Position numbers and translations under genes: made by a program | Shown: one piece after another, positions 1 through 8,322 of the stretch | How the letters are laid out: each line of letters begins with the position of its first letter | How positions within the stretch are numbered: the stretch's first letter is position 1 | Origin: JAICWP01 sp035278025 | GTDB lineage: Bacteria; Acidobacteriota; Terriglobia; Terriglobales; Acidobacteriaceae | DNA length: 44,953 nucleotides | Assembly (NCBI GenBank): GCA_035278025.1 | Contig: DATEJK010000113.1 | Coordinates: 1-44,953 of the forward strand | Direction of reading: 5' to 3' | The notes under the pieces: model-generated | What the model saw: only the letters and a program-made list of their open reading frames with translations | Told to the model about the DNA's origin: nothing | The model's database searches: none

Positions 1-843
1 GAGCGGGAGGCGCATGGCGGCGGCTCGGGATTCATCTTCACGCCTGACGGCCTCATCCTTACCAATAGCCATGTAATTCACGGGGCCAGCCGGATTGAGG
101 TTTCCTTGTCCGATGGCCGGCGTCTCCCCGCCGTGGCAATAGGCGACGACCCGGCCACGGACTTGGCGGTGATCCGCATTGACGCGCCCCTTCTGCCGGT
201 TGCCGAAATGGGCGACTCGCAGCAGCTGCGCGTCGGACAACTAGTGATTGCCATCGGCAATCCTTTCGGCTTCCAGTATTCGGTGACGGCGGGCGTGGTC
301 AGCGCTCTCGGCCGTTCGCTGCGTTCGCGCACCGGCCGCCTGATTGACGATGTGATCCAGACCGACGCCGCGCTCAACCCCGGTAATTCCGGCGGCCCGC
401 TGGTCACCTCCGAGGGTCGCGTGGTGGGCGTGAATACCGCCACCATTCTGCCGGCGCAGGGTATTTGCTTCGCCATCGGCATCAATACGGCCAAGTTCGT
501 GGCCAGCCGCCTGCTGCGCGACGGCCGCATCCGGCGCAGCTACATTGGCGTGGTCGCTCAGACCGTGCCCCTGCCGCGCCGCCTGGTGCGCTTCCACGGA
601 TTGCGGGTGGAGTCCGCCATTGCCGTGGTCTCGGTGGAAAGCGGCAGCCCGGCGGAAAAGGCCGGCTTGCGCCAGTCGGACCTGGTGGTCGCGATGGATG
701 GCAAGCAAATCGCCGGCGTGGATGATTTGCACCGGCTGCTCACGGAAGCCCAGGTGGGAGCTGCGGTGCGGCTCACTGTTGTCCGCGGACCGCAAAAGCT
801 GGATTTAGAAATCGTGCCCGAAGAGGCGGCGACGGTGCAGTAG
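1..843 (+). CDS. HtrA/DegP-type serine protease, 3' part (5' end outside window)
   Basis: The frame is open from base 1, so the gene starts upstream of the window; 280 codons are visible. It is a trypsin-fold S1C protease followed by one PDZ domain. The catalytic triad is complete: His in TNSHVIHGA (bases 70-72), Asp in PATDLAVIRI (160-162) and Ser in NPGNSGGPL (388-390). The PDZ domain follows at about bases 590-830 (VESGSPAEKAGLRQSDLVV). HtrA proteases degrade or refold damaged envelope proteins, usually in the periplasm. The N-terminal signal or anchor cannot be seen, so location is inferred. It precedes an envelope/isoprenoid block that contains a second PDZ protease, RseP. The family call is firm; whether it is DegP, DegQ, DegS or a cytoplasmic variant is open. 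Confidence 0.93.
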   Translation, partial: EREAHGGGSGFIFTPDGLILTNSHVIHGASRIEVSLSDGRRLPAVAIGDDPATDLAVIRIDAPLLPVAEMGDSQQLRVGQLVIAIGNPFGFQYSVTAGVVSALGRSLRSRTGRLIDDVIQTDAALNPGNSGGPLVTSEGRVVGVNTATILPAQGICFAIGINTAKFVASRLLRDGRIRRSYIGVVAQTVPLPRRLVRFHGLRVESAIAVVSVESGSPAEKAGLRQSDLVVAMDGKQIAGVDDLHRLLTEAQVGAAVRLTVVRGPQKLDLEIVPEEAATVQ

Positions 844-856
844 CCGCTCGCGGCAA

Positions 857-886
857 CTGACGAGAGCAGGCGGGGTTGGCTATACT
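857..886 (+). promoter_or_regulatory. Candidate promoter for the small membrane protein
   Basis: CTGACG (857-862) and TATACT (881-886) are 18 bases apart, a reasonable sigma-70 type pair. The -10-like box ends only 9 bases before the ATG at 896, so transcription would begin at or within a few bases of the start codon. There is no convincing Shine-Dalgarno sequence. This fits a leaderless or nearly leaderless mRNA, but it is read by eye. Confidence 0.35.
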
Positions 887-895
887 TCGGCTGCG

Positions 896-1156
896 ATGAA
901 GCGCCGCATCCTCAAGCATGCAGGCATCGTGGTGGCTGCTGTCGTGCTGGGCTTCCCGGCGGGGTTCGTTATGGCTGTTATGACCTCCCCGTTTTGGGGC
1001 TGGTTCGAAAAGACAACCGGCATTGAGTCGCTGGGCCACGGCGGACCGGACGATTGGGTCTTTTGGATGATGTTTGGCCTGTGCATGATCCTCTTCTTTG
1101 CCGTCCTGGAGCTCACTTTCCGGAGGGAGCGGCACATTCAGTCCACTTCGCGCTGA
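896..1156 (+). CDS. Small two-helix membrane protein, unknown function
   Basis: An 86-residue protein I do not recognise. It starts with a basic stretch (MKRRILKH), then a hydrophobic helix at about residues 8-29 and a second very hydrophobic helix at about 51-70 (WMMFGLCMILFFAVLEL). It ends with a basic, polar tail. The short segment between the helices holds Gly, His and Asp residues. The topology suggests an integral inner-membrane protein with both ends in the cytoplasm. It lies between the HtrA gene and uppS, on the same strand, with its own candidate promoter close to the ATG. Coding is supported by the sharp charge and hydrophobicity pattern and by the lack of a competing frame. Confidence 0.6.
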   Translation: MKRRILKHAGIVVAAVVLGFPAGFVMAVMTSPFWGWFEKTTGIESLGHGGPDDWVFWMMFGLCMILFFAVLELTFRRERHIQSTSR

Positions 1157-1271
1157 ACCCGGCAATCCTTTATTTACCCATCCGTTTCTGTTCACCGCCA
1201 TCCGGCACCCAGGATTGATTGCACTACATCCCCCTGTGTGGTAACTTCGTGACACAGAAGAGGTTTCATCG

Positions 1272-2096
1272 TTGTCGCAAGCAAAGGTTCCTGCCGGCCT
1301 GGACCGCAAAGAAGCGGAAATTTATCTGCGGCTTGACCCGGAAAGGCTCCCACAACACATCGCCATTATTATGGACGGCAATGGGCGCTGGGCCCACCAG
1401 CGGCACCTGCCGCGTGTGGCCGGGCACCGCGCCGGGGTGGCCTCTGTGCGCTCCACGGTGGAAACCGCGGCGCGGGTAGGCATTTCCGCCGTCACCCTCT
1501 ACGCCTTCTCGGAAGAAAACTGGAAAAAACGTCCCTCCACCGAAGTCGGCTTCCTGATGACCCTGCTGCGCCGTTACCTGAAGCAGGAAGTGCCCACCCT
1601 CAACCGCAACAACATCCGCCTGGAGTACATCGGGCGGGAGCACGAACTGCCGCCGCAGGTGCAGGAACGCATGCAGTGGGCGCGCGAGGCCACGGGGCAG
1701 AACAGCGGCATGGTCCTGACCCTGGCCCTGAATTACAGCGCCCGCAGCGAACTGGTGGACGCCTTTAATTCGCTGGTGAAGGCCGCGGCTTGCAACGGCG
1801 GCATTGACCACCTGCGGGTGGACGAGCAGTCCATTGCCCGCAACCTGTACACACGGAATCTTCCCGATCCCGACCTGGTTATCCGCACCAGCGGCGAAAT
1901 GCGGCTGAGCAATTTCCTGCTCTGGCAACTGGCCTATGCGGAAATCTATGTGACCCCGACGCTGTGGCCCGATTTCCGCGGCCAGCACCTGCTGGAAGCG
2001 ATTGCGGAATATCAGAAGCGGGAGCGGCGTTACGGCGGCCTGGTCAACCCTCATCATGGCAACGGAGCCGTCACCCATAGCAACGGCAAACACTGA
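1272..2096 (+). CDS. uppS: Isoprenyl transferase (undecaprenyl diphosphate synthase)
   Basis: A cis-prenyltransferase that elongates farnesyl-PP with isopentenyl-PP to the C55 lipid carrier of peptidoglycan and other envelope polymers. The family signature IIMDGNGRWA holds the catalytic Asp at about residue 35. The C-terminal RTSGEMRLSNFLLWQ and YVTPTLWPDF blocks, which bind the homoallylic substrate and form the dimer face, are present. The length of 274 residues is normal with a short N-terminal extension. The start is a TTG preceded by the purine-rich AGAAGAGG, which supports this choice. The end overlaps cdsA by 41 bases. This is the first gene of the block that makes and uses isoprenoid precursors (dxr and ispG follow). 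Confidence 0.95.
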   Translation: MSQAKVPAGLDRKEAEIYLRLDPERLPQHIAIIMDGNGRWAHQRHLPRVAGHRAGVASVRSTVETAARVGISAVTLYAFSEENWKKRPSTEVGFLMTLLRRYLKQEVPTLNRNNIRLEYIGREHELPPQVQERMQWAREATGQNSGMVLTLALNYSARSELVDAFNSLVKAAACNGGIDHLRVDEQSIARNLYTRNLPDPDLVIRTSGEMRLSNFLLWQLAYAEIYVTPTLWPDFRGQHLLEAIAEYQKRERRYGGLVNPHHGNGAVTHSNGKH

Positions 2097-3006
2097 GCGC
2101 CCCTCTGGGCCCTGGAAACGCATTGCCACCGCGGCGGTGCTGATCCCCATCGTCCTGGTAGTGGTGTTGCGCGCGCCCGTTCCCCTGCTCTCGGCGGTGG
2201 TGGCGGTGGTGGCGCTGCTGACCACGCATGAATTTCTGCAGCTTTCCCAGCATTACCGCGTGCAGCCTCTGTGGAAGGCCACCTACGTCTATGTGGCCCT
2301 GCTGTTTTTGTTCCTGGCGCTGAATGGCATCAGCGGCAAGCCCCTGATTGCCACCGCCAGCTTCATGGTGGCGATGGGCTTCTCCGCCGCGCTGGCGCCC
2401 TTTGTGTTTCTGGTAATCGGCATGGCGCGCAGTGATTTCAGCACCTCGCTGCCCGCCGCCGCTGCTTCCGCCTTCGCCTTTGGCTATGTCGCGCTGCCAC
2501 TGGGCTTGCTGGTGCAGGTGCGGCAGCAGTGGGCGGGAGCCATCCTGCTGGTCTATGTGCTGCTGGTGGTGTGGGCGGGCGATACCACGGCCTACTTTGT
2601 GGGCCGCGCATTTGGCAGACATCGCATGACTCCGCGTGTCAGCCCTAAAAAGACCTGGGAAGGTGCGGTGGGCTCCATGCTGGGCAGCCTGGCGGTGGGC
2701 TGGGCCTTTCTGGCGAACGCGCAACCCATAAGCTCGGCGCTGTTGCAGGCGCATCTCATTCAGCGGCGCGACGGCTACTTTGCCCTGCAACCCTGGCCCC
2801 TGGTGACCATTCTGGTCCTCTCGGCGGCAATTAATGTGGCCGCGCAACTGGGCGATCTGGTGGAATCGCTCATCAAGCGCGGCGCCGGCGTAAAGGATTC
2901 AGGGGCTTTGTTGCCTGGCCACGGCGGCATGCTGGACCGCATTGACGCGCTGCTGCTGGCGGCGCCGGTGATATGGTTCTATGCCGCGCTGCGGGTGCTG
3001 TCGTAG
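2056..3006 (+). CDS. cdsA: Phosphatidate cytidylyltransferase (CDP-diglyceride synthase)
   Basis: An integral membrane enzyme that makes CDP-diacylglycerol from phosphatidic acid and CTP, the branch point of phospholipid synthesis. The ATG at 2056 (MATEPSPIATAN) is preferred over the upstream in-frame ATG at 2002; it gives 316 residues and overlaps uppS by 41 bases, suggesting coupled translation. About eight hydrophobic segments run through the protein. The CDS signature is clear near the C-terminus: SLIKRGAGVKDSG followed by LPGHGGMLDRIDALL, with the expected Lys-Asp and His-Gly-Gly...Asp-Arg...Asp residues. The SPKKTWEGAVG block is also typical. Confidence 0.93.
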   Translation: MATEPSPIATANTERPSGPWKRIATAAVLIPIVLVVVLRAPVPLLSAVVAVVALLTTHEFLQLSQHYRVQPLWKATYVYVALLFLFLALNGISGKPLIATASFMVAMGFSAALAPFVFLVIGMARSDFSTSLPAAAASAFAFGYVALPLGLLVQVRQQWAGAILLVYVLLVVWAGDTTAYFVGRAFGRHRMTPRVSPKKTWEGAVGSMLGSLAVGWAFLANAQPISSALLQAHLIQRRDGYFALQPWPLVTILVLSAAINVAAQLGDLVESLIKRGAGVKDSGALLPGHGGMLDRIDALLLAAPVIWFYAALRVLS

Positions 3007-3176
3007 CAGCAATTGGCACTTAGCAGTTAGCATTTAGCCCTTTGACTGGGTTGCTGAGTTGTGCTGCTTGAATAGCAGGAAAACTGACAGAAGTGCGTAA
3101 AATAGCCGGGTAACGCACCCGACCGCTAGAGTAACGAAGATTCGGCCAAGTGCTAATTGCTAACTGCTAACAGCGC
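3007..3176. repeat. Spacer with inverted AGCAGTTAGCA mini-repeats
   Basis: The 170-base spacer between cdsA and dxr has related 13-base elements at its two ends in opposite orientation: TTAGCAGTTAGCA at 3020-3032 and TGCTAACTGCTAA at 3158-3170. Each sits inside a longer run of the loose unit TTAGCAnTTAGCA. The right copy lies just before the dxr ATG. A near-copy (one mismatch) lies upstream of pgl at 14297-14309, again reading TGCTAACTGCT toward the gene. Function unknown; it may be a simple-repeat family or a regulatory element. Confidence 0.6.
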
Positions 3177-4391
3177 ATGAAGAACCTCGCCATCCTGGGC
3201 TCCACCGGTTCCATCGGGCGCAGCACGCTCTCCATTGTCGAGTCCTATCCCGAACGCTTTCGCGTGCTTACTCTGGCGGCGGGAAAGAACCTGGAGGCCG
3301 CCTATGAGCAGGCGCGGCGCTGGCGTCCGCGGGTAGTTTCCATGGCTGGCGAGTCGGATGCCGAGCAGCTGCGCTCCCGCTTGCGGCGCGATGGCCTGCA
3401 GGAAATTCAAGTGTCCCATGGCTCCCCCGGCACGGTGCAGGTGGCCACGCATCCGGAGGTGGACTTCGTAGTCAGTGCCATCGTGGGCGTGGCCGGTCTG
3501 GAAGCCACTTATGAGGCGGTCAAGGCCGGCAAAACCGTTGGCCTGGCCAACAAGGAATGCATGGTGGCGGCCGGCGAACTGCTCACCGCTGAGGCCAGGC
3601 GTCAGGGCAAGCCGCTGCTTCCCATAGACAGCGAGCACAACGCCGTGCACCAGTGTTTGCGTGGCGGGCGCATGGAAGAAGTGGCGACCATCTGGCTCAC
3701 CGCCTCCGGGGGGCCCTTCCTGAACACCCCCCGCTCCCAATTTGCCTCCATCACGGTGCAACAGGCGCTCAACCATCCCACCTGGAAGATGGGCCGTCGC
3801 ATCACCATTGACTCTGCCACATTGATGAATAAGGGCTTCGAGGTGATTGAGGCCTGCCGCCTGTTTGCGGTGCCCCCGGAGAAGGTAAAGGTCATCGTGC
3901 ACCCTCAGTCCACCATTCATTCCATGGTGGAATTCGTGGACGGCAGCATTCTTGCTCAGTTCTCCGTCACCGACATGCGTCTTCCCATTTTGTACGCTCT
4001 GACTTACCCGGAGCGCATCGCTTCCAGCCTGCGCTTCCCGGTCATGGACCTGCGGCACCTCGACTTTGTTCCTCCCGATATGAAAAAGTTTCTTTGTCTG
4101 CGGCTGGCCTACGAAGCGGCCCGGGAAGGCGGCGCTAAGCCTATTGCTCTCAACGCCGCCGATGAGGTCGCCGTGGGCGCATTTCTGGACGGCAGCATTC
4201 GCTTTGACCAGATTCCCGAGACCATCGAATACATTCTTGGTGAAACTGAAAACCGTAAACCTGAATCTATAAATGAGATACTATTAACGGACGCAGAGGC
4301 ACGCACCGCCGCCAAGAAACGGGTGCAGTACCTGTCCCGCAGCAACTCCCCACTGCCGTGGACCGCTTCCGCAATCCACCACGGAGAGTAG
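3177..4391 (+). CDS. dxr: 1-deoxy-D-xylulose 5-phosphate reductoisomerase
   Basis: Second enzyme of the MEP isoprenoid pathway: NADPH- and metal-dependent conversion of DXP to 2-C-methyl-D-erythritol 4-phosphate, in the cytoplasm. The NADPH-binding loop GSTGSIGRSTL is at residues 8-18. The metal and substrate motifs LANKECMV, PIDSEHNAVHQCL, TASGGPF and NHPTWKMGRRITIDSATLMNKGFEVIEA are all present. The length of 404 residues is normal. The ATG has no good ribosome-binding site; the bases before it are the TGCTAACTGCTAA mini-repeat. With ispG in the same block it supplies precursor for uppS. Confidence 0.96.
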   Translation: MKNLAILGSTGSIGRSTLSIVESYPERFRVLTLAAGKNLEAAYEQARRWRPRVVSMAGESDAEQLRSRLRRDGLQEIQVSHGSPGTVQVATHPEVDFVVSAIVGVAGLEATYEAVKAGKTVGLANKECMVAAGELLTAEARRQGKPLLPIDSEHNAVHQCLRGGRMEEVATIWLTASGGPFLNTPRSQFASITVQQALNHPTWKMGRRITIDSATLMNKGFEVIEACRLFAVPPEKVKVIVHPQSTIHSMVEFVDGSILAQFSVTDMRLPILYALTYPERIASSLRFPVMDLRHLDFVPPDMKKFLCLRLAYEAAREGGAKPIALNAADEVAVGAFLDGSIRFDQIPETIEYILGETENRKPESINEILLTDAEARTAAKKRVQYLSRSNSPLPWTASAIHHGE

Positions 4392-4403
4392 CTTCCTAAG
4401 TTT

Positions 4404-5747
4404 ATGAATGGCTTCCTGTTAGCAGTGGTCGCCACAGCAGCAGTGCTGGGGTTCATGATCTTAATTCATGAATTCGGGCACTACATAACGGCCAAAATGT
4501 TTGGGGTAAGGGTGGAGGTGTTCTCCATCGGCTTTGGGACTCGGCTGCTGGGTTGGCGAAAAGGGGATACGGACTATCGCATTAGCGCGATACCCCTGGG
4601 CGGCTACGTGCGCATGTCGGGGGAGAACCCCATGGAAGCGCGCACCGGGGATCCGGGAGAGTTCCTGTCCCACCCCCGCTGGCAGCGCTTCATCATCGCC
4701 ATTGCCGGCCCGTTCATGAACATCTTCCTGGCCATTGCCCTGCTCACTGGGGTGTACATGGTGAGCTTTTCCCGGCCGATTTGGGCCAACAAGCCGGCGC
4801 TGGTCGGGTATGTCATCAAGGATTCGCCGGCCGCGAAGGTTGGTATTCAGCCGGGCGACAAGATCGCGCGCATAGGCGACGGGCCATCCAATCCCACCTG
4901 GGAACAAGTGATTCCTCAGATGGTGCTCAACCCCAACCAGCCGCTGCGGATTGAGTTTCAGCGCGGCGACCAAGTGTTTACCAGGACGATTGTCCCCGAG
5001 CCTACCGGACCGGATGAGTACGGCAGCGCGGGATTTGTCCCCGATCAGCCCAATATTGTGACCTCGCTGGAGGATGGGCTGCCGGCCGATAAAGGGGGCG
5101 TGAAACTGGGCGACAAGATCATCGCCGTGAATAACACTCCGGTGCGCTCGGTGCCGGCCATCATCCAGATTCTGCAGGACAACAAAGGCGGGCCCGCAAT
5201 TTTTAGCGTGCTGCGCGAGGGCAAGCAGCTCAACCTGACCATTAAGCCGGAACTGGTGACGGTTCCGGGCGAGGACCAGCCACGATGGCGCATCGGCATA
5301 AGCTGCGAACCGGATGAAGTCACGCAGCTGCCTTTCGCTGCGGCTGTGCGCCAGTCCTGGCAGGATAACAAAAAGAGTTCTGCCCTGATCCTGGAGTTGG
5401 TGGAGAAGATGGTACGGCGCCAGGTTTCCATGCGGCAGATGGAGGGCCCCATCGGCATTGCCCGGGCTTCCGGCGAGGCAGCGCGTCAGGGCCTGTCACC
5501 GCTGCTGCAGTTGACCGCGGCCATTAGCCTGAACCTGGGCATATTCAACCTGTTCCCCATTCCCATCCTGGATGGCGGAGTCATCCTGATGCTGTTTATC
5601 GAAAGCCTGATGGGCCGGGACATCAGCCTGCATGTGAAGGAACGCGTCTACCAGATGGCGTTCCTCTTCCTGGTGCTGTTCTTTGTGGTCGTGATCTACA
5701 ACGATTTGGTAAAGACGCTGCCGGGGCTGGCGCAAAGGCTGCCGTAG
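4404..5747 (+). CDS. rseP: RIP metalloprotease RseP (site-2 protease)
   Basis: An intramembrane zinc metalloprotease that cuts single-span membrane proteins, classically anti-sigma factors after a first cut by a DegS-type protease. The zinc motif HEFGH is at residues 22-26 in the first transmembrane helix. A PDZ region follows at about 130-210, a second at about 220-290, and the C-terminal helix bundle carries NLFPIPILDGG, which supplies the third zinc ligand. The length of 447 residues is normal. It lies 12 bases after dxr and 22 before ispG, an arrangement widespread in bacteria. An HtrA-family protease is encoded upstream, so both proteolysis types of an envelope-stress cascade are nearby; the link is inference. 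Confidence 0.95.
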   Translation: MNGFLLAVVATAAVLGFMILIHEFGHYITAKMFGVRVEVFSIGFGTRLLGWRKGDTDYRISAIPLGGYVRMSGENPMEARTGDPGEFLSHPRWQRFIIAIAGPFMNIFLAIALLTGVYMVSFSRPIWANKPALVGYVIKDSPAAKVGIQPGDKIARIGDGPSNPTWEQVIPQMVLNPNQPLRIEFQRGDQVFTRTIVPEPTGPDEYGSAGFVPDQPNIVTSLEDGLPADKGGVKLGDKIIAVNNTPVRSVPAIIQILQDNKGGPAIFSVLREGKQLNLTIKPELVTVPGEDQPRWRIGISCEPDEVTQLPFAAAVRQSWQDNKKSSALILELVEKMVRRQVSMRQMEGPIGIARASGEAARQGLSPLLQLTAAISLNLGIFNLFPIPILDGGVILMLFIESLMGRDISLHVKERVYQMAFLFLVLFFVVVIYNDLVKTLPGLAQRLP

Positions 5748-5769
5748 CGCATGCTAAACTAGCCTTCGG

Positions 5770-7008
5770 ATGGCAACTACCCAGCGCAGAAAGACTTACA
5801 CCTGCAACATCGGCGCGGTGCGGGTTGGGGGCGAAGCCCCGGTCGTGGTCCAGTCCATGACCAACACCGACACCGCTGATGTCCCGGGCACCGTCAAACA
5901 GGTTGCCGCCCTGGCTCGAGCCGGCTCCGAACTGGTGCGTGTGACCGTTAACAACGAGGCTGCTGCCGCAGCCCTTCCCCAGATCGTGGAGGGCCTGGAA
6001 AAGCAGGGCGTGCGCGTGCCCATCATCGGCGACTTCCACTACAACGGCCACCTTCTGCTCAAAAAGTTCCCGTCCTGCGCCCGGGCACTGGCCAAGTACC
6101 GCATCAATCCCGGCAACGTCAGCGTTGGGCGTAAGGATGACGACAACTTCCGCACCATGGTCGAGGTCGCCGTCGAGAACAATAAACCGGTGCGCATCGG
6201 GGTGAACTGGGGCTCGCTCGACCAAGCCCTGCTCACGCGCATGATGGACGAGAATTCCCGCCTGGATGAGCCTAAGGACGCGCGCGACGTGACCATGGAG
6301 GCCATGGTGGTAAGCGCGCTCAATTCCGCCGCGAAAGCGGAGCAGTACGGCCTGCGCCACGACCAGATCATTCTTAGCGCCAAGGTCAGCGGCGTGCAGG
6401 ACCTGATTGACGTTTACCGCAGCCTGGCGGCGCGCTGCCAGTATCCGCTGCACCTCGGCCTCACCGAGGCGGGCATGGGCATGAAGGGTATTGTGGCCTC
6501 CACCGCCGCGCTGGGCGTGCTGCTGCAGGAAGGCATCGGCGACACCATCCGGGTTTCACTCACACCCGCGCCCGGGGGCGACCGCACCGAAGAAGTGTTG
6601 GTGGCGCAGCAGGTTCTGCAGTCGCTGGGCATTCGCAGCTTCACCCCGCAGGTGACCGCCTGCCCGGGATGCGGCCGCACTACCAGCACCTTCTTCCAGG
6701 AGATGGCGGAACAGATTCAGTCCTACCTGCGCCAGCAGATGCCGGTGTGGAAGCAGCGCTATCCCGGCGTGGAGGAACTAAAGGTAGCGGTGATGGGCTG
6801 TGTGGTCAACGGCCCGGGCGAATCCAAGCACTCGCACATCGGTATTTCCCTGCCCGGCACCTTCGAAGAGCCCAAAGCCCCCGTGTTCGTGGACGGGCGC
6901 CTGATGACCACCCTGCGCGGCGACAAAATCGTGGCCGAATTCATCTCCATCCTCAACGACTACGTGGAATCCCACTACGCGGCACGGGAAGAAGTTTCCA
7001 GCGCGTAG
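5770..7008 (+). CDS. ispG: 4-hydroxy-3-methylbut-2-en-1-yl diphosphate synthase (IspG/GcpE)
   Basis: Iron-sulfur enzyme of the MEP pathway that reductively converts MEcPP to HMBPP. The three cluster cysteines are visible: Cys298 and Cys301 in ACPGCGRTT and Cys344 in GCVVNGPGES, the latter block also carrying the conserved Glu. The N-terminal TIM-barrel motifs (VQSMTNTDT, ADFHYN-like GDFHYN, RIGVNWGSL) are intact. At 412 residues it is the common two-domain bacterial form. Start: ATG at 5770, with a TAAACT box 9 bases upstream and no clear Shine-Dalgarno. It is the last gene of the envelope/isoprenoid block and converges with the next minus-strand gene. Confidence 0.96.
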   Translation: MATTQRRKTYTCNIGAVRVGGEAPVVVQSMTNTDTADVPGTVKQVAALARAGSELVRVTVNNEAAAAALPQIVEGLEKQGVRVPIIGDFHYNGHLLLKKFPSCARALAKYRINPGNVSVGRKDDDNFRTMVEVAVENNKPVRIGVNWGSLDQALLTRMMDENSRLDEPKDARDVTMEAMVVSALNSAAKAEQYGLRHDQIILSAKVSGVQDLIDVYRSLAARCQYPLHLGLTEAGMGMKGIVASTAALGVLLQEGIGDTIRVSLTPAPGGDRTEEVLVAQQVLQSLGIRSFTPQVTACPGCGRTTSTFFQEMAEQIQSYLRQQMPVWKQRYPGVEELKVAVMGCVVNGPGESKHSHIGISLPGTFEEPKAPVFVDGRLMTTLRGDKIVAEFISILNDYVESHYAAREEVSSA

Positions 7009-7045
7009 AACATCCGGCTTGCCCGCAATGCCAGTCGTGCAGCTC

Positions 7046-8053
7046 TTACCGCGCCGCCTCAGCCTTTGGTCTGAATGTGATCCGGTTCAAGACGAATTCC
7101 TGAACCAGGCTGCTGAGCATGCGCTCGCCGGTGGTGAGAAAGAAATTCTGGAACACCAGCCCGGCGCCCCGGTTCGACGCGGGATAGTACAGGTTGGAGA
7201 GAGCAGAGGAGCCGAGATCTCCACCCAGACTCGAGAAGTTGGGCTGCAACCTTCCGTTATCTCCCCTGCAGACGAACGGACTGGAGAGTGCGTGGAGCGT
7301 GCGAGACTTGTTGGTTCCCCTCCCCTGGTAGTAGTAGCGGGGATCCTGCCGCAGCAGGGAGGGCAGGATGGCGCCCCCGATCATAATGTCGGACAAGCCG
7401 TCGGCAGCAACCGCGCCAAAGCGCTCGCCATAACCCTTCGCCCCCTGGGGGTAGTTGGGGACATCACCCGCCTGGTTTATAGCGGCAAGCATGCCCACCC
7501 CGAAGACCGTGACTGCGTCGGTAGAGGTTTTCAGAGCGAGGTGAAATTTCAGCTTGGTGGTAAGCGGCGCGGGGCTGGGATCATAGACGACGTAGAAGTT
7601 GGGGATGACGCCGAATACGCGCTGCGTCTCCTCGATCCTGACCTCCTCGGTGGCAACTTCCTGCGGCGTTTCCACCACGTTTACCGTCGCCGTGGCTTGT
7701 GCAATGTTGAGTTTGCTGCCGGTGAGGATCAGGTACTGGCCCGCAGTGAGAACCAAGTCGGGCGAGGTCCAATCGGCAAACCCTTGGGCGGTGATGGTGA
7801 CGCTATAGGTTCCGGGATCGAGTTGTTGAAACTCAAAGAATCCGTTGTCGTTGGAAAGGACCTTGGCGAGATCTTTGTGGCCAGGGCCTTGCAGGGCGAC
7901 CGTGGCTCCGGAGAGGGTATCTCCGTTCACATCGGTTACAGTACCGGTAATGATTGCTGTCTGCAGCTTCGGCGCGTTGACCTCCTGCGCCGCCAAAGGC
8001 GCGCCTATTGCAAGGGCCGCCAAGAGCAGCAGCCAAATTCGTCGGGTTCTCAC
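7046..8053 (-). CDS. Secreted protein with N-terminal carboxypeptidase-regulatory-like domain
   Basis: A 335-residue protein with a signal peptide (RIWLLLLAALAIGAPLAAQ, cut after about residue 22). A carboxypeptidase-regulatory-like beta-sandwich follows at about 35-115 (ITGTVTDVNGDTLSGATVAL ... GFFEFQQLDPGTYSVTITA), as found at the start of Oar-like receptors. The remaining 200 residues are not a receptor barrel. They include YGERFGAVAADGLSD, RQDPRYYYQGRG and SNLYYPASNRG, blocks I regard as a conserved Acidobacteriota secreted module without known function. Periplasmic or outer-membrane association is inferred. It is a single gene between ispG (convergent, 37-base gap) and the glycosyltransferase. 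Confidence 0.75.
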   Translation of the reverse strand: MRTRRIWLLLLAALAIGAPLAAQEVNAPKLQTAIITGTVTDVNGDTLSGATVALQGPGHKDLAKVLSNDNGFFEFQQLDPGTYSVTITAQGFADWTSPDLVLTAGQYLILTGSKLNIAQATATVNVVETPQEVATEEVRIEETQRVFGVIPNFYVVYDPSPAPLTTKLKFHLALKTSTDAVTVFGVGMLAAINQAGDVPNYPQGAKGYGERFGAVAADGLSDIMIGGAILPSLLRQDPRYYYQGRGTNKSRTLHALSSPFVCRGDNGRLQPNFSSLGGDLGSSALSNLYYPASNRGAGLVFQNFFLTTGERMLSSLVQEFVLNRITFRPKAEAAR

Positions 8054-8263
8054 GGCAAAAGCTCCAATGCCCCGGTGTGGGATAAAAGTTCACTTTACCC
8101 TGCCAGTTCCGGTCGTCGGCAACTTACGGAAGTTCAATAAGCGGGTGGGATTTGGATTTGTATCAGCGGTGTGGGCAACGAAGCACGCTTGCGCAAAGCC
8201 GATAGTGGAATTGTTGATAAATCGGCAATCGGCGTAATTGATTTCCGCGGCCGCAGTCTAAGA

Positions 8264-8290
8264 GCCTGACGGCCTATGAGGCCGCCAGGC
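8264..8290. terminator. Strong GC-rich hairpin after the glycosyltransferase gene
   Basis: Two 12-base arms (8264-8275 and 8279-8290) pair with a single A-C mismatch around a 3-base ATG loop. The hairpin lies 33 bases past the stop of the minus-strand glycosyltransferase gene. It lacks a clear U-run on that strand, so it may be a weak terminator, an mRNA 3' stabiliser or a dispersed palindromic element. Confidence 0.45.
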
Positions 8291-8322
8291 ATCCTGGTGA
8301 GTACACCGTCATCCGCCAGCAG

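Noticed and set aside
2002..2058. Upstream ATG for cdsA
   Set aside because: It would extend the overlap with uppS to 95 bases and adds residues without membrane or family features; ATG 2056 fits better.
7019..8140. Plus-strand frame over the secreted protein gene
   Set aside because: The minus-strand product has a signal peptide and a recognisable domain; this frame has neither.
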